Numbered from the stretch's first letter, positions 8,707 through 18,065 are shown. The stretch is 64,000 nucleotides of DNA from Mucispirillum schaedleri (GCA_949287985.1 CASEIN010000044.1:1-64000), one strand, 5' to 3'. Notes: generated by a model not told the origin, from the sequence alone. Numbers and translations: made by a program.

Positions 8707-9054
8707 GTGCCTAGAGCTAAAGGTGGTTACAAAACCAGAAGAAGAAGAAAAAATATTCTTGCTTACGCAAAAGGGTTTAGAGGCAGAAGAAGAACAGTTT
8801 ATAATATTGCCCGCCCAACAGTAGAAAGAGCATTATGCTATGCTTACAGAGACAGACGCAGGAAAAAAAGAGATATGAGAAGACTTTGGATTACTCGTCT
8901 TTCTGCTGCTGCTAAATTAAACAATACTTCATACAGCAAACTTATGGGTAACCTTAAAAAAGCTGGTATTGATTTAAACCGTAAAGTGCTTTCAGAAATG
9001 GCTATTAATGCTCCTGAAGCTTTTGCAGAATTAGTAAAAAGCGTTACAAAATAA
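8707..9054 (+). CDS. rplT: 50S ribosomal protein L20
   Basis: A GTG start at 8707 follows AAGGAGG about 6 bases upstream. The 115-residue product starts with the L20 signature PRAKGGYKTRRRRKNI, followed by AKGFRGRRRT and AYRDRRRKKRDMRRLWI, and is full length. L20 is an early assembly protein of the 50S subunit and, in many bacteria, the translational repressor of this operon. A terminator follows at once. A frame overlapping its 5' end (8627-8824) is a shadow. Confidence 0.97.
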   Translation: MPRAKGGYKTRRRRKNILAYAKGFRGRRRTVYNIARPTVERALCYAYRDRRRKKRDMRRLWITRLSAAAKLNNTSYSKLMGNLKKAGIDLNRKVLSEMAINAPEAFAELVKSVTK

Positions 9055-9073
9055 GTTTATAACTTACAAATAT

Positions 9074-9099
9074 AAAGCTCTCATTATGAGAGCTTTTTT
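9074..9099. terminator. terminator of the thrS-infC-rpmI-rplT operon
   Basis: AAGCTCTCA (9075-9083) and TGAGAGCTT (9087-9095) form a 9-bp stem with a TTA loop, followed by T residues on the plus strand. A tract precedes the stem on the other side, so it may also stop the convergent ATPase gene. Confidence 0.9.
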
Positions 9100-10324
9100 A
9101 GTATAAAAATCCAAAAATCCATAAAGGTATTTTTTTGTTATATCCATATTCAATATCATCTAATGCAAGAAAAGAATTTTCTATATTTTTTATTTGATTA
9201 AAATCTTTATTTTTTCCACCTATTTCAAAAATATATTTTTCTTCACATATAAAATCACCTTTTTTAGTGCTATATATTCCATAATTTTTATGAAAAATAT
9301 TGTAATAATTACTTAACTGATTAAAAAAGAAAGTTTCTCTAATATTTCCTATATCTGCATTTACTATATTCATAATATTTGTATTTGCTATATATATTTT
9401 CTCTGGTTTATCTAGGTTTTTATAACTTAAATTATTTACCATTAATAATTTAATAATTCCTGCATCATCTAAATATGATAAATACTCTTTTAATGTTCTG
9501 CTGTCTTTTATATCTAATATTTTTTGTAATTCTGAAATATTTGGCTTAAACGGCACACTATACATAATTGTAGATAAAAGTCTTTTAATTTTATTAATAC
9601 TAACACCAGTTAAAGTTGGGTATATGGATAACAAATCACTTTCAATACTAGTATTTATACTTTGGCTTAATGTTTTAAAAAAATCGTCTTTATTATCCAT
9701 ATTATATGAATATGGATAATAACCATATTTTAAATAGTTTTTAAATAGTGGTAAAATTTTCTTATCATTTAATGAATTTATTATATTTTCAGCTATTTCT
9801 GTATGGTTGCCTAATATATCAATTAATGAGTAGGGTAAGAAATTATACCCACAGTGCATATTTAAAAATTCTCTAAAACTCATGCCTTCCATAGTATAAA
9901 CTACTGCCCTTCTACTTAAATCATGGCTTCCTAAATGTATATGTATTGCAGAACTACCAGAAACAATTACTTTTAAATTTTCATATCTATCATATATATT
10001 TTTTAATTCCTGAGACCAGTTAGTATATTTATGTATCTCATCTAAACATAAAAGTTTACCACCATTTTTTTCAAAATAATCTGCTATATCTATTATCTTA
10101 TAACTGGCATCAAAAAATACATCATCAAGACTTATATACAGCACTTCATCTAAATTATATGTGGAGGCATATTGAGCAATAGTGGTTGTTTTTCCTACAC
10201 CCCTTGCCCCTTGTATAATAGATAACCTATGAGATAGTTTATTATTTTCTATAAAATATCGCTTATATGAAAGATTATTTTTATTAATAAACTGCCTGCT
10301 GTTTAGATATAAGTCTTCAAACAT
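9098..10324 (-). CDS. AAA ATPase of the AAA_14/DUF4143 family
   Basis: A 408-residue protein. The N-terminal ATPase domain has Walker A GARGVGKTT (about residue 39), Walker B KLLCLDEIHKY (about 92) and a sensor-like VIVSGSSAIHIHLGSHDLSRR. The C-terminal half matches DUF4143 (winged-helix-like KIKRLLSTIMYSVPFKPN, then a nuclease-like fold region with FICEEKYIFEIGGKNK). These ATPases are common in multiple copies in gut bacteria and archaea. Their role is unsettled, with links proposed to mobile elements or toxin-antitoxin-like modules. The coding sequence is even richer in Asn, Ile, Tyr and Lys than neighbouring genes, which hints at transfer. It stands alone, facing the rplT terminator. Confidence 0.85.
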   Translation of the reverse strand: MFEDLYLNSRQFINKNNLSYKRYFIENNKLSHRLSIIQGARGVGKTTTIAQYASTYNLDEVLYISLDDVFFDASYKIIDIADYFEKNGGKLLCLDEIHKYTNWSQELKNIYDRYENLKVIVSGSSAIHIHLGSHDLSRRAVVYTMEGMSFREFLNMHCGYNFLPYSLIDILGNHTEIAENIINSLNDKKILPLFKNYLKYGYYPYSYNMDNKDDFFKTLSQSINTSIESDLLSIYPTLTGVSINKIKRLLSTIMYSVPFKPNISELQKILDIKDSRTLKEYLSYLDDAGIIKLLMVNNLSYKNLDKPEKIYIANTNIMNIVNADIGNIRETFFFNQLSNYYNIFHKNYGIYSTKKGDFICEEKYIFEIGGKNKDFNQIKNIENSFLALDDIEYGYNKKIPLWIFGFLY

Positions 10325-10470
10325 ATTGCACCTTTTAGTATTATATCACATAAATTAATATATTTTTTAGTATTATATTACTAATATATATTATTATAAA
10401 TAGTAATGCAACACTAAAATTTAACATTTATAGTATATAATATTTTCATTATAATTTATATTTTCCTTTT

Positions 10471-10487
10471 TTGGCATATTGATTGCT
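10471..10487 (+). promoter_or_regulatory. sigma-54 (-24/-12) promoter
   Basis: TTGGCATATTGATTGCT has the GG (10473-10474) and GC (10485-10486) spaced by exactly 10 bases, with TTGGCA and TTGCT matching the RpoN consensus. It lies 44 bases upstream of the ATG at 10531. Transcription would start near 10498. Confidence 0.65.
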
Positions 10488-10530
10488 ATTGGTTTGTCAT
10501 GAATATGCGAGTATAATTGCGGAGGCTTTT

Positions 10531-11466
10531 ATGATAATAAATAACAGTGCATACCTTAACTATTTAACTACGTTAGGCAAACCTAGTAATGATGTTAATA
10601 CTGCCGATACTGCTGCTACAAAAGATACAGATAATACTGATACAGCAAACCAAACAACTGCTAATACGCCAGTTACACTGCCTGCAAATATGGATAGTTT
10701 AGATATTACCTCTTCATCTACTACTGAAGTAGAGGAAGTAGAAGCAGAAGTAATAGAGAAACCAAAATTTGAATGGAAATATAACACTACAGAAACTGGG
10801 CTTTTACCTGATTTTAAATTAGGTGACTGGGAAAATACTTCTGGTATTCTTTTTGGTGGAAACACAATGACTGTGGAAGAACGTTCTTTTGCTGTATATC
10901 TGCCACAAGCTTTGCAGGATAAAATGAATGCAGACCCTGAATTTGCAAAAGAAATTCAAGGAAAATTAGAAGAATTTTTCAACAGTAATACAAAAGAAAG
11001 CGGCACTTTAGAAGACGGTACACAGTTTAATGTTATTGCTCAGCAAATGGCTGTTGCTATGGATGAAAACGGCAATATTATGCATACTTATGTACGTACT
11101 GAAAGTTACAGCGTATCAAATAGTCTTGGTGATGTGGCAAATGATGAAACACCTGCTTCAGACCAAAATACATCATCAAATAACTCGCTTACTATTAAAT
11201 ACGGCTTTGCAATGTACCAAACTACATTACAAATCGGAAGTGCTGCAAATAAAGAATTAACTGATGAAGAAAAAAATTCCAATGCTATGGCGGCTATTGG
11301 GGTTGAAGCTGTGATTACAGTAGAAACAGCACAAGTTAGTGGCAGTGAACCAGCTACTGAAATTAGAAAAGCAAATGGCGACATAGTAGAGCTTGAAACT
11401 GGTAAACTTATCCAAAAACACGCAGGTTACAGCGATGGCTCACAAAAGTTTGATAATAAAGCATAA
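10531..11466 (+). CDS. unknown protein driven by a sigma-54 promoter
   Basis: The start is the ATG at 10531, just after GCGGAGG; upstream in-frame codons to 10483 lie within the promoter. The product has 311 residues and no signal peptide. A short N-terminus (MIINNSAYLNYLTTLGK) is followed by a Thr/Asp/Ala-rich low-complexity segment (about residues 20-80), then a folded part with EWKYNTTETGLLPDFKLGDW and a Q/E-rich stretch. No family is recognised. A sigma-54 promoter and an unstructured polar N-terminus without Sec signal would fit a protein of the flagellar regulon, possibly one secreted by the flagellar export apparatus. That is inference. Confidence 0.6.
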   Translation: MIINNSAYLNYLTTLGKPSNDVNTADTAATKDTDNTDTANQTTANTPVTLPANMDSLDITSSSTTEVEEVEAEVIEKPKFEWKYNTTETGLLPDFKLGDWENTSGILFGGNTMTVEERSFAVYLPQALQDKMNADPEFAKEIQGKLEEFFNSNTKESGTLEDGTQFNVIAQQMAVAMDENGNIMHTYVRTESYSVSNSLGDVANDETPASDQNTSSNNSLTIKYGFAMYQTTLQIGSAANKELTDEEKNSNAMAAIGVEAVITVETAQVSGSEPATEIRKANGDIVELETGKLIQKHAGYSDGSQKFDNKA

Positions 11467-11506
11467 AAGTTATTGGCACTTTTTATAAATATTTTAAATT
11501 GGAGAT

Positions 11507-11535
11507 AAGCCGTCTATATTTTAGACGGCTTTTTA
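11507..11535. terminator. bidirectional terminator between the sigma-54 gene and thiC
   Basis: AGCCGTCT (11508-11515) and AGACGGCT (11523-11530) form an 8-bp stem with a T tract after it on the plus strand. The hairpin can serve both convergent genes. Confidence 0.85.
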
Positions 11536-11536
11536 T

Positions 11537-12796
11537 TTATCTATTTACTTTCATAGAGCAAAATTTTCCGCACATGGCACATTCTTTTTCATCCTTAAAT
11601 TCTTTCCTTCTCTCTTTTACTATATTGCTGTCTATGGCATATTTTTCCATATTTTCCCAGTCTAAGTTGTTTCTTGCTCTAGACATATTTTCCTGCTGAT
11701 TTATGGCACTTTTTCTTCCCAATGCCACTTCTGCAGCAGCTGCTGCAATCTGTGATGCTTTTATACCCTGATATACATCATTAATATCTGGAAGCGTTAA
11801 ATGTTCGGCAGGTGTAACATAGCATAGAAAATCTGCCCCTGATAATACTGCCATACTTGCTCCGATTGCTGCACTTATATGGTCATAACCTGCCCCATTA
11901 TCAATAACTAAAGGTCCTAATACATATAATGGTGCATGATGTATTAAGTCTTTCATTGTTTTAATTTGTGATGTTATTTTATTAAGCGGCACATGTCCTG
12001 GTCCTTCCACCATTACCTGCACACCATAATTTCTTGCCTGCAACACTTGTTTTGATAAGTTTAGTACTTCTTTATTTTGTGCAAAATCTCCTGCATCTTT
12101 TAAACTACCCGGACGAAGACCATCACCTAAAGAAAGTGTTACATTATATTTTTTTGCTATTTTTAAAATCCTTTCAAAATCTTTTAAAAGTGGGTTTTCT
12201 TTATTATTTTTTAACATATAATTAGCAATCATCGCCCCACCCCTTGATACTATGCCTGTAAGCCTGTACTCATAAGCATACTTTACTGCTTCTATATCAA
12301 GCCCTGTATGGATTGTCATATAATCTACGCCGCTTTCTGCCTGATATTCTATTTCTTCAAATACGTATTTCATATCAAGATTATCCATAGATTTTCCCAT
12401 ATCCTGCCATTTTTTAGCAGCAGAATATATAGGCACTGTGCCTATTGGCATATGTGATAAAGACATCATATTTTTTCTAATCTCATCTAAATCACCCCCT
12501 ATGGATAAATCCATATAAGTATCTGCCCCAGCCTGCTCTGCTGTTTTTAATTTTTCCATTTCTTCATCTATTTTACATATTAAAGGGGAAGTGCCAATAT
12601 TTGCATTTATTTTGATTTTAGCAGGCTGACCTATTAATAACGGCTCAACATTTTTATGGTTAATATTGCCTAAAAGCACCATAGAACCACAATTTAGCCC
12701 GTTATAAATTACATTTTCTTCCAATTCTTCTTTTTTAATAAGTTTTTCTTTTGATTTTAAAAAAATTTCTGATAAATGGTTGTTTTTTGAAAACAT
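11537..12796 (-). CDS. thiC: phosphomethylpyrimidine synthase
   Basis: A 419-residue radical-SAM enzyme of the shorter ThiC form. It converts aminoimidazole ribotide to HMP phosphate, the pyrimidine half of thiamine. Visible motifs are NANIGTSPL, YMTIHTGL, GDGLRPGS, VEGPGHVPL, PLVIDNGAGYDHISAAIGA and the C-terminal cluster ligands CAMCGKFCSM (CX2CX4C). A TPP riboswitch lies in its leader, so it is repressed by thiamine pyrophosphate. The thiazole genes thiG-thiH are 43 kb away in this window. Confidence 0.97.
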   Translation of the reverse strand: MFSKNNHLSEIFLKSKEKLIKKEELEENVIYNGLNCGSMVLLGNINHKNVEPLLIGQPAKIKINANIGTSPLICKIDEEMEKLKTAEQAGADTYMDLSIGGDLDEIRKNMMSLSHMPIGTVPIYSAAKKWQDMGKSMDNLDMKYVFEEIEYQAESGVDYMTIHTGLDIEAVKYAYEYRLTGIVSRGGAMIANYMLKNNKENPLLKDFERILKIAKKYNVTLSLGDGLRPGSLKDAGDFAQNKEVLNLSKQVLQARNYGVQVMVEGPGHVPLNKITSQIKTMKDLIHHAPLYVLGPLVIDNGAGYDHISAAIGASMAVLSGADFLCYVTPAEHLTLPDINDVYQGIKASQIAAAAAEVALGRKSAINQQENMSRARNNLDWENMEKYAIDSNIVKERRKEFKDEKECAMCGKFCSMKVNR

Positions 12797-12847
12797 ATTA
12801 TACTCCTTGAAAGCAGGGGAAGTATAATCATATTTATTTTTAAAATA

Positions 12848-12932
12848 AAGTTCCCTGCGCAGGTATTAACCTTATCAGGTTCAAAGGGTCCAGATAATAA
12901 ATTATCAATCTCAGCCATATTAGCACCCCTAC
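12848..12932 (-). ncRNA. TPP riboswitch (THI element)
   Basis: On the minus strand the leader shows the conserved core in order: GGGGTGCTAATATGGCTGAGA, a variable arm, ACCCTTTGAACCTGATAAGG, and TTAATACCTGCGCAGGGAA closing P1. Downstream, TTCCCCTGC could pair with the P1 3' strand, and AAGGAG lies just after, so control is probably at translation initiation of thiC. The aptamer is established knowledge; the expression platform is inference. Confidence 0.95.
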
Positions 12933-13011
12933 TTTCATCTAACTTATTACTATATTATAATAAATTTGTAAATATTAATTATATAAGTATATAGTAACTT
13001 TTTATAATATC

Positions 13012-14994
13012 TTAGTTAAGTTTACCTTGTATATATGATGCAATTTCTTCTGAACCATAATTTTGGGCGTAATCTAAAACATCTATCCCCTCATATAAAT
13101 CATCTAAATTTGCACCTTTTTCTACTAATAATTTTATACTTTCTAAATTTTTAGTTTCAATAGTTCTAAAAAGTATTGGTTTTCCTTTTTCATTACGGAC
13201 ATTTACATCAAGCCCATACTTAATAAAAAGCTTCATTTTTTCAGCATCACCTGCATTATTAAATACTGCAGCACCTACTGTTTGACCTAAATACATATTT
13301 TCTTTCATAATTAAAAGCTGTTCAATAAATTTATTATTTTTTGCCCATTCAATAGGGACAAAATAATAATTATCATAAATATCAAACCCATTAATAATAA
13401 GATAAGTTGCAAGACGGTTATACTCTTTTTCCAATGCAATATGTAAAAGCCCCTGCCCTGCATCATTTGTATGGTTTATAAAACCTGCTGGTTTTGATGC
13501 AACCATTTCTAAAAGCTCATCTTCATCTAAATCAAAAGATAAATCATCACGAATAAAAGAATTAAGAAAATCATTATACCCATTTATGTCATACTTCAAG
13601 AACATATCCTGCAATTTTTTATAATATCCATATTCCTGGTCACTCATATCTGAAGAGTTGTAATTACTTAAAACATCATTTAATAAATCTTTGCAGCTGT
13701 ATGCTATTGTTGAAGTAGAATAAAGACCTTCAGTATTATTATAAATTGGTGGTGCACAAGGAATTGGTGGGTAATTATATTTCATTAAAAGTTTTACAGC
13801 TTCAATATTATCTGTAAATATAGCAATAGCAAAAAGATTTGTATGGTATTTTACAGGATATTGCATCTTTAAATGGTTTGCATCAAGCATCATTTGAAAT
13901 AGTTCCATATCATTATATTCTAATGCTGCTGCTATTGGTTCATAACGTAATGCAACATCACCACTGTCAAAGCCATAATCATCACTATCATCATCTAATT
14001 TGTATCCAGTTTCTTCTTCATATTTTGGAAAATTTAGATTTTTAATAGTATATCTGTATGGTTCATATTCTGGTATAATAACAGAATTACTAGTTGGGTC
14101 TACTAAAGCAAAAAAACTATCATTGATTTCATCTTTTAAAAACGGAAATTTATGGTAAATCAATAAATCTGTTGATTTAACTTTTTCATACAAAATAGCT
14201 TCCTGTATATCATTTCTTAATTCCATTTCTTTTTTGCCTGAATTTATAATATTGGAAAGTATATCTAAAATTTCTCTATTTGAAATCATTTCTGTATATA
14301 TGCTATATTCTTCAGGTGATACTGTTGCTCCAGCACTAACAAGTAAATTAATAATCTCCATATTTCTTGTTGAGATAGCAAAATAAAGAGCATCTTTTTT
14401 AAACAAGTAATCTTTTTGATTTATATTAGACTTTGGAAGATATGCTTTTACCATTTGAACATTTTTTAAAAGTATAGCATTTTGTAAAGGTGTATAATAT
14501 GTATAACCATTTATTTTATCCACTTTTGCATTGTGAGATAACAGTAAAGATGCCATGTCGTAATTAGATGCAAAATCTATGGCTGATAAATAATATTTTG
14601 GAGTAGTCAAATTTACATTTGCTCCATTATCAAGTAAATACTTTGCTATTTTCATATTATTATTTTCTACAGCTTTCATAAGCGGCGAACTTTCTGGAAA
14701 ATAATTTATTACATTAACATCAGCATCTTTTGATACAAGCTTTTTAACCATATCAAAATCGTTATGCACTACTGCAATAAATAATGGTGTTGGATTTTTA
14801 CCTATGAATTTACCATTTAAAAAAACTTCATCATTGGCAATGTGACTATTAACACCACATTTTTTAACTAGTTTTTCTAAATTATCATAATTATTTAATA
14901 TACATTTTTTATCAACATCTACAACGTAATAAGATGCATAAGAATGCGTATAACACAGCAAAATTAGTATAACAAACGAAAATATTTTTTTCAT
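13012..14994 (-). CDS. exported ankyrin-repeat protein, 660 residues
   Basis: The ATG at 14994 follows GGGAG by a suitable distance; an in-frame GTG at 15003 lies too close to that site. The product has a Sec signal peptide (MKKIFSFVILILLCYTHSYA), then ankyrin repeats over most of its length (such as PTPLFIAVVHNDFDMVKKLV, ESSPLMKAVENNNMKIAKYL, KGKPILFRTIETKNLESIKLL). An acidic middle segment includes LDDDSDDYGFDSGD. No lipobox and no C-terminal anchor are visible, so it is periplasmic or secreted. It is 16 bases downstream of the DUF2062 gene. Role unknown; protein binding is the safe inference. Confidence 0.85.
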   Translation of the reverse strand: MKKIFSFVILILLCYTHSYASYYVVDVDKKCILNNYDNLEKLVKKCGVNSHIANDEVFLNGKFIGKNPTPLFIAVVHNDFDMVKKLVSKDADVNVINYFPESSPLMKAVENNNMKIAKYLLDNGANVNLTTPKYYLSAIDFASNYDMASLLLSHNAKVDKINGYTYYTPLQNAILLKNVQMVKAYLPKSNINQKDYLFKKDALYFAISTRNMEIINLLVSAGATVSPEEYSIYTEMISNREILDILSNIINSGKKEMELRNDIQEAILYEKVKSTDLLIYHKFPFLKDEINDSFFALVDPTSNSVIIPEYEPYRYTIKNLNFPKYEEETGYKLDDDSDDYGFDSGDVALRYEPIAAALEYNDMELFQMMLDANHLKMQYPVKYHTNLFAIAIFTDNIEAVKLLMKYNYPPIPCAPPIYNNTEGLYSTSTIAYSCKDLLNDVLSNYNSSDMSDQEYGYYKKLQDMFLKYDINGYNDFLNSFIRDDLSFDLDEDELLEMVASKPAGFINHTNDAGQGLLHIALEKEYNRLATYLIINGFDIYDNYYFVPIEWAKNNKFIEQLLIMKENMYLGQTVGAAVFNNAGDAEKMKLFIKYGLDVNVRNEKGKPILFRTIETKNLESIKLLVEKGANLDDLYEGIDVLDYAQNYGSEEIASYIQGKLN

Positions 14995-15019
14995 AAAACA
15001 CACTCCCTTTTGTATGTAT

Positions 15020-15553
15020 TTATTTTTGCTTTATTTTATGTTTTATTCTATGTTTTGCAATAAATTTTTCCTTTAATTTAGAAGCATATCTATAAGCTAT
15101 AAAATATCCTAAAATAGAAAAAAATACCATATAAATAATACTGCCCATAAGAATTGGTTTTCCCCAGAATATAAATGTCTGCTTAATACCTTCCATAATA
15201 CCTGACTGGAAAAAACCTATAAATTCATCATAACCACCTACTTCCTGCCCCATCATAAACGAGCCTGTGATATAGTATAAGTATAATAGTGGCAAGTTTG
15301 TAAAAGTGTTACTAACCCATGTCATAGCAAGCCCAACAGGCAGGCTGAAATGTATTTTAAAAAGTTTTGCTGCCAGCCATATAACAAATACAATATTCAT
15401 CTGCCATACTATTGGAGTTAACCCGCAGAAAAGCCCTACGGCTGTACCTCTTGCCACATATTCTGGGTTATGGCGTTCGCGTTTTATAGGCACAATCAAT
15501 TTTAAATATGAATATCTATATAAATCAGTAAGATAATTTTTTCTTTTACGCAT
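15020..15553 (-). CDS. DUF2062 membrane protein
   Basis: A 177-residue protein with the DUF2062 core: GTAVGLFCGLTPIVWQMNIV, LAAKLFKIHFSLPVGLAMTWV, then LPLLYLYYITGSFMMG. It has three or four predicted membrane helices and basic termini. DUF2062 proteins occur near LPS and glycosyltransferase genes in many diderms but their function is not settled. An AGGTGA site precedes the ATG. It precedes the large ankyrin gene by 16 bases and is probably cotranscribed with it. Confidence 0.85.
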   Translation of the reverse strand: MRKRKNYLTDLYRYSYLKLIVPIKRERHNPEYVARGTAVGLFCGLTPIVWQMNIVFVIWLAAKLFKIHFSLPVGLAMTWVSNTFTNLPLLYLYYITGSFMMGQEVGGYDEFIGFFQSGIMEGIKQTFIFWGKPILMGSIIYMVFFSILGYFIAYRYASKLKEKFIAKHRIKHKIKQK

Positions 15554-15648
15554 ATTTCACCTAGTAGAACTTATCATACAAAAATAACAATTTCAACATA
15601 TTTAATTTTCTTATAGACTATATCTTCATTTTTAATTAAAATATATAT

Positions 15649-17403
15649 ATGAAAAAAATAAGTATGTTATTTTTACGGTTTATTTTTGCTTTTGGTTTAA
15701 TGTATGCAGGCAGTATTTTTATTAATTACTTTGGTATGGTAGTATATGCTTTATCTGTATTAATATTTTCTGCCCCTATTATACTTAATAATGCAGCAAG
15801 ATACAGCTTGAAAAAAGAAATAAAATTAATAGAACTTGAAAAAAGTAAAATATTTTACAGGTTTTTTTCTGGTAAAACTTTTGGTTATATTATTATTATA
15901 ACTTTAGGGCTGTTTTTTGCTTTTGTTATACCTGTTAGAATATATTTATTTTCTTCTGTTGAATTTTTATGCCTTTTAATAATATTTCCTATACTGCTTT
16001 TTTCTAAATATATTAGTGCAAAGCTTGTGCTTTCTGTATATAACGATAAATTTGCACCATATAAAATAGAATCTTTATCATATATTTTAACTTCCTTTTT
16101 TACTGCCATAATTTTTCCTATACTTACATATTATCTAAAAGATATAAATATACATATTCCATTTTTAGATAATAATATAAACTCTCTTGAGTATAATTAT
16201 GCTGCTTATATGATAGGAAGCCTTTTGGAAGTATTTGATAACATAAGCTATACCATATTAAATGCCGAAGTTATACGCACTGCACCAGTGTGGGTATTTT
16301 TAATGGCATTAATTATAGTAAGCGGTGGTGGAATTATCTTTTATGGTATTATAAGTTTTATTAGTTTTTTCTTTATAAAAAAGGAAAATTTAACGAAAGT
16401 TTTTAAAAGCCCTGCTAAAAGTGATGAAGATAAAATCAATAAATTTTTAACTACATTTGTTATTACACTGCTTACTATTTTTATATATCCGTCTATTTTT
16501 GCTGCTGTAACATATATATCTGCAGCAAAACAAGAGTTAGTAGAAGATACAATAAAAGCAAATACTATAGCTGTTGAAATGATTAATGGAGTAATGTATA
16601 AGGAAGGCACTTTAAGCAAAATGCAAATAGCAGCTGACATTGCATATGGTGCTGTTAAGGAAGAATTAATAGCTAATGTTAATAAAATGTATGATGAAAT
16701 GGTTTTAAATACTGATAAATATCTTGACTGGTATTATAGTTTATCTGCTGAATATAACAGGTTATTTAAGCTGATTACTGGCAGTATAGAAGAATATATG
16801 GCTGATAAATTAAAAGAAAAATTAATGGATAATTTAACTCAAAGCGTTAATGTTAATATTGCAGAGAAAAATATTGAGAAATTAAAAAATAAAATAAATA
16901 AAATATTAGAAGATAATAAAATAACGAAAAAAAATGCATTATTTGATGTTACTACTGAAATAAATGTGGAAGATATTTATTCGTTGGTAGAGATTGAACC
17001 TATACTTGATGTGCAGAAACGGTTTATTGTATCTACTGGTGGTGGCTTGGCAGCTGGAGCAATAGTTGGCACAATTGCAAGTAAAGTGGCAGCAAAAACA
17101 GGCTTTAAAACAGCAGCTAAGGCAGCAGCAAAAGCAGCAGCAGGCAAGGCAGTAAGTGCAGCTGCTGGTGTGGCAGCAGGTGTTGTTTCTTCCATATTTA
17201 CTTCCCCAGTAGGTGGAGCAGCCATAGGCACTGCAACAGGTGTTGCTATTGATAAAGGGCTTTTAAAACTAGAAGAAATAGTAAAAAGAGATGAATATAA
17301 AAAAGAAATCATATCATCAATAGAAGAAAGCAGGCAAAATATGATTAATATGGTAACGAAAGCCTTTGAAGAAAATAATAATAGTAGTGATAATAATAAT
17401 TAA
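15649..17403 (+). CDS. large membrane protein with Ala/Gly-zipper C-terminus, unknown
   Basis: A 584-residue protein. The first 290 residues hold about seven predicted membrane helices. Residues 290-460 are a charged helical, probably coiled-coil, region. Residues 460-545 are an Ala/Gly-rich stretch with short GXXXG-like repeats (TGGGLAAGAIVGTIASK, AAKAAAKAAAGKAVSAAAG, GVAAGVVSSIF, GGAAIGTATGVA) that resembles glycine-zipper segments able to insert into membranes. A helical tail ends in Asn repeats. No family is recognised. The ATG has no clear ribosome site. It is divergent from the DUF2062 gene and its 3' end overlaps the convergent gene at 17400 by 4 bases. Confidence 0.6.
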   Translation: MKKISMLFLRFIFAFGLMYAGSIFINYFGMVVYALSVLIFSAPIILNNAARYSLKKEIKLIELEKSKIFYRFFSGKTFGYIIIITLGLFFAFVIPVRIYLFSSVEFLCLLIIFPILLFSKYISAKLVLSVYNDKFAPYKIESLSYILTSFFTAIIFPILTYYLKDINIHIPFLDNNINSLEYNYAAYMIGSLLEVFDNISYTILNAEVIRTAPVWVFLMALIIVSGGGIIFYGIISFISFFFIKKENLTKVFKSPAKSDEDKINKFLTTFVITLLTIFIYPSIFAAVTYISAAKQELVEDTIKANTIAVEMINGVMYKEGTLSKMQIAADIAYGAVKEELIANVNKMYDEMVLNTDKYLDWYYSLSAEYNRLFKLITGSIEEYMADKLKEKLMDNLTQSVNVNIAEKNIEKLKNKINKILEDNKITKKNALFDVTTEINVEDIYSLVEIEPILDVQKRFIVSTGGGLAAGAIVGTIASKVAAKTGFKTAAKAAAKAAAGKAVSAAAGVAAGVVSSIFTSPVGGAAIGTATGVAIDKGLLKLEEIVKRDEYKKEIISSIEESRQNMINMVTKAFEENNNSSDNNN

Positions 17404-18062
17404 GGTTCTACATCTTCAGTTTTAATAGTTTCAAAATCAAGTTCATGGTATACTTTATATGTATCCCAGTTATTTTTAACTCTATCTATCATATATCTGT
17501 TAAGAAAATCAAAAGTCTGCCTGTCTACTTTATCAGCAGCCTGTAAATTTTCAGGCATAATTTGACCAGCTGGAATAGTCAGTGTTATAGACCTTAATTT
17601 ATTTTCAAAACCTTTATCAGCAAGACGCTCTTGAGTTTGTTTTGCGTTTTCTGCACGCCATTTTTCTTCCATAGATTTACTATACTGCTCTCTTTGGCTT
17701 ATTAAAGCATCAGATTTATTGGCATAATTACTAAATTGTTCACTGGTAAGAATTTTTGCTAATTCAAATTTATATTCGCTGTATAATGTTCTTCGTTTTG
17801 CCATAAACATATCTCTTTCAGCAGTATATTTTAATACATATTTAGCTGAAAGCATATTAACCATATCCATTTGGTCTGGAGTAAGCCCGGCATTTTTAAG
17901 CAGATGGGTATTGTATACTCTTTGAGCAAGCACATCAATAGAATATGGGTTGCCTTCCACCTTATTGAAAACTACAGGCATTAAGGCAGCCCCAGTTATT
18001 ATTCCTAAAATAAAAATAATTATAAAGACTATTAAATATTTAACAGGCTTTTTTATTACCAT
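17400..18062 (-). CDS. membrane-anchored periplasmic protein of an ECF sigma operon, Spy/CpxP-like
   Basis: A 220-residue protein with one N-terminal membrane helix (KYLIVFIIIFILGIITGAALM) and a long, mostly helical, Lys/Glu/Gln/Met-rich periplasmic part including TPDQMDMVNMLSAKYVLKY and LAKILTSEQFSNY. This LTPDQ..L..EQ pattern resembles Spy/CpxP-type and heavy-metal-resistance-type sensors or chaperones. It is the third gene after an ECF sigma factor and an anti-sigma factor (3 bases downstream), so it is likely a co-regulated envelope-stress component. The family call is weak; the context is clear. Confidence 0.6.
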   Translation of the reverse strand: MVIKKPVKYLIVFIIIFILGIITGAALMPVVFNKVEGNPYSIDVLAQRVYNTHLLKNAGLTPDQMDMVNMLSAKYVLKYTAERDMFMAKRRTLYSEYKFELAKILTSEQFSNYANKSDALISQREQYSKSMEEKWRAENAKQTQERLADKGFENKLRSITLTIPAGQIMPENLQAADKVDRQTFDFLNRYMIDRVKNNWDTYKVYHELDFETIKTEDVEP

Positions 18063-18065
18063 ATT

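Noticed and set aside
8627-8824. A plus-strand frame spanning the rplT start
   Set aside because: It overlaps the L20 gene in another frame with a non-family sequence; L20 with GTG start is clear.
16977-17312. An Ala/Pro-rich minus-strand frame
   Set aside because: It mirrors the Ala/Gly-zipper segment of the plus-strand membrane protein and has no ribosome site or family match.
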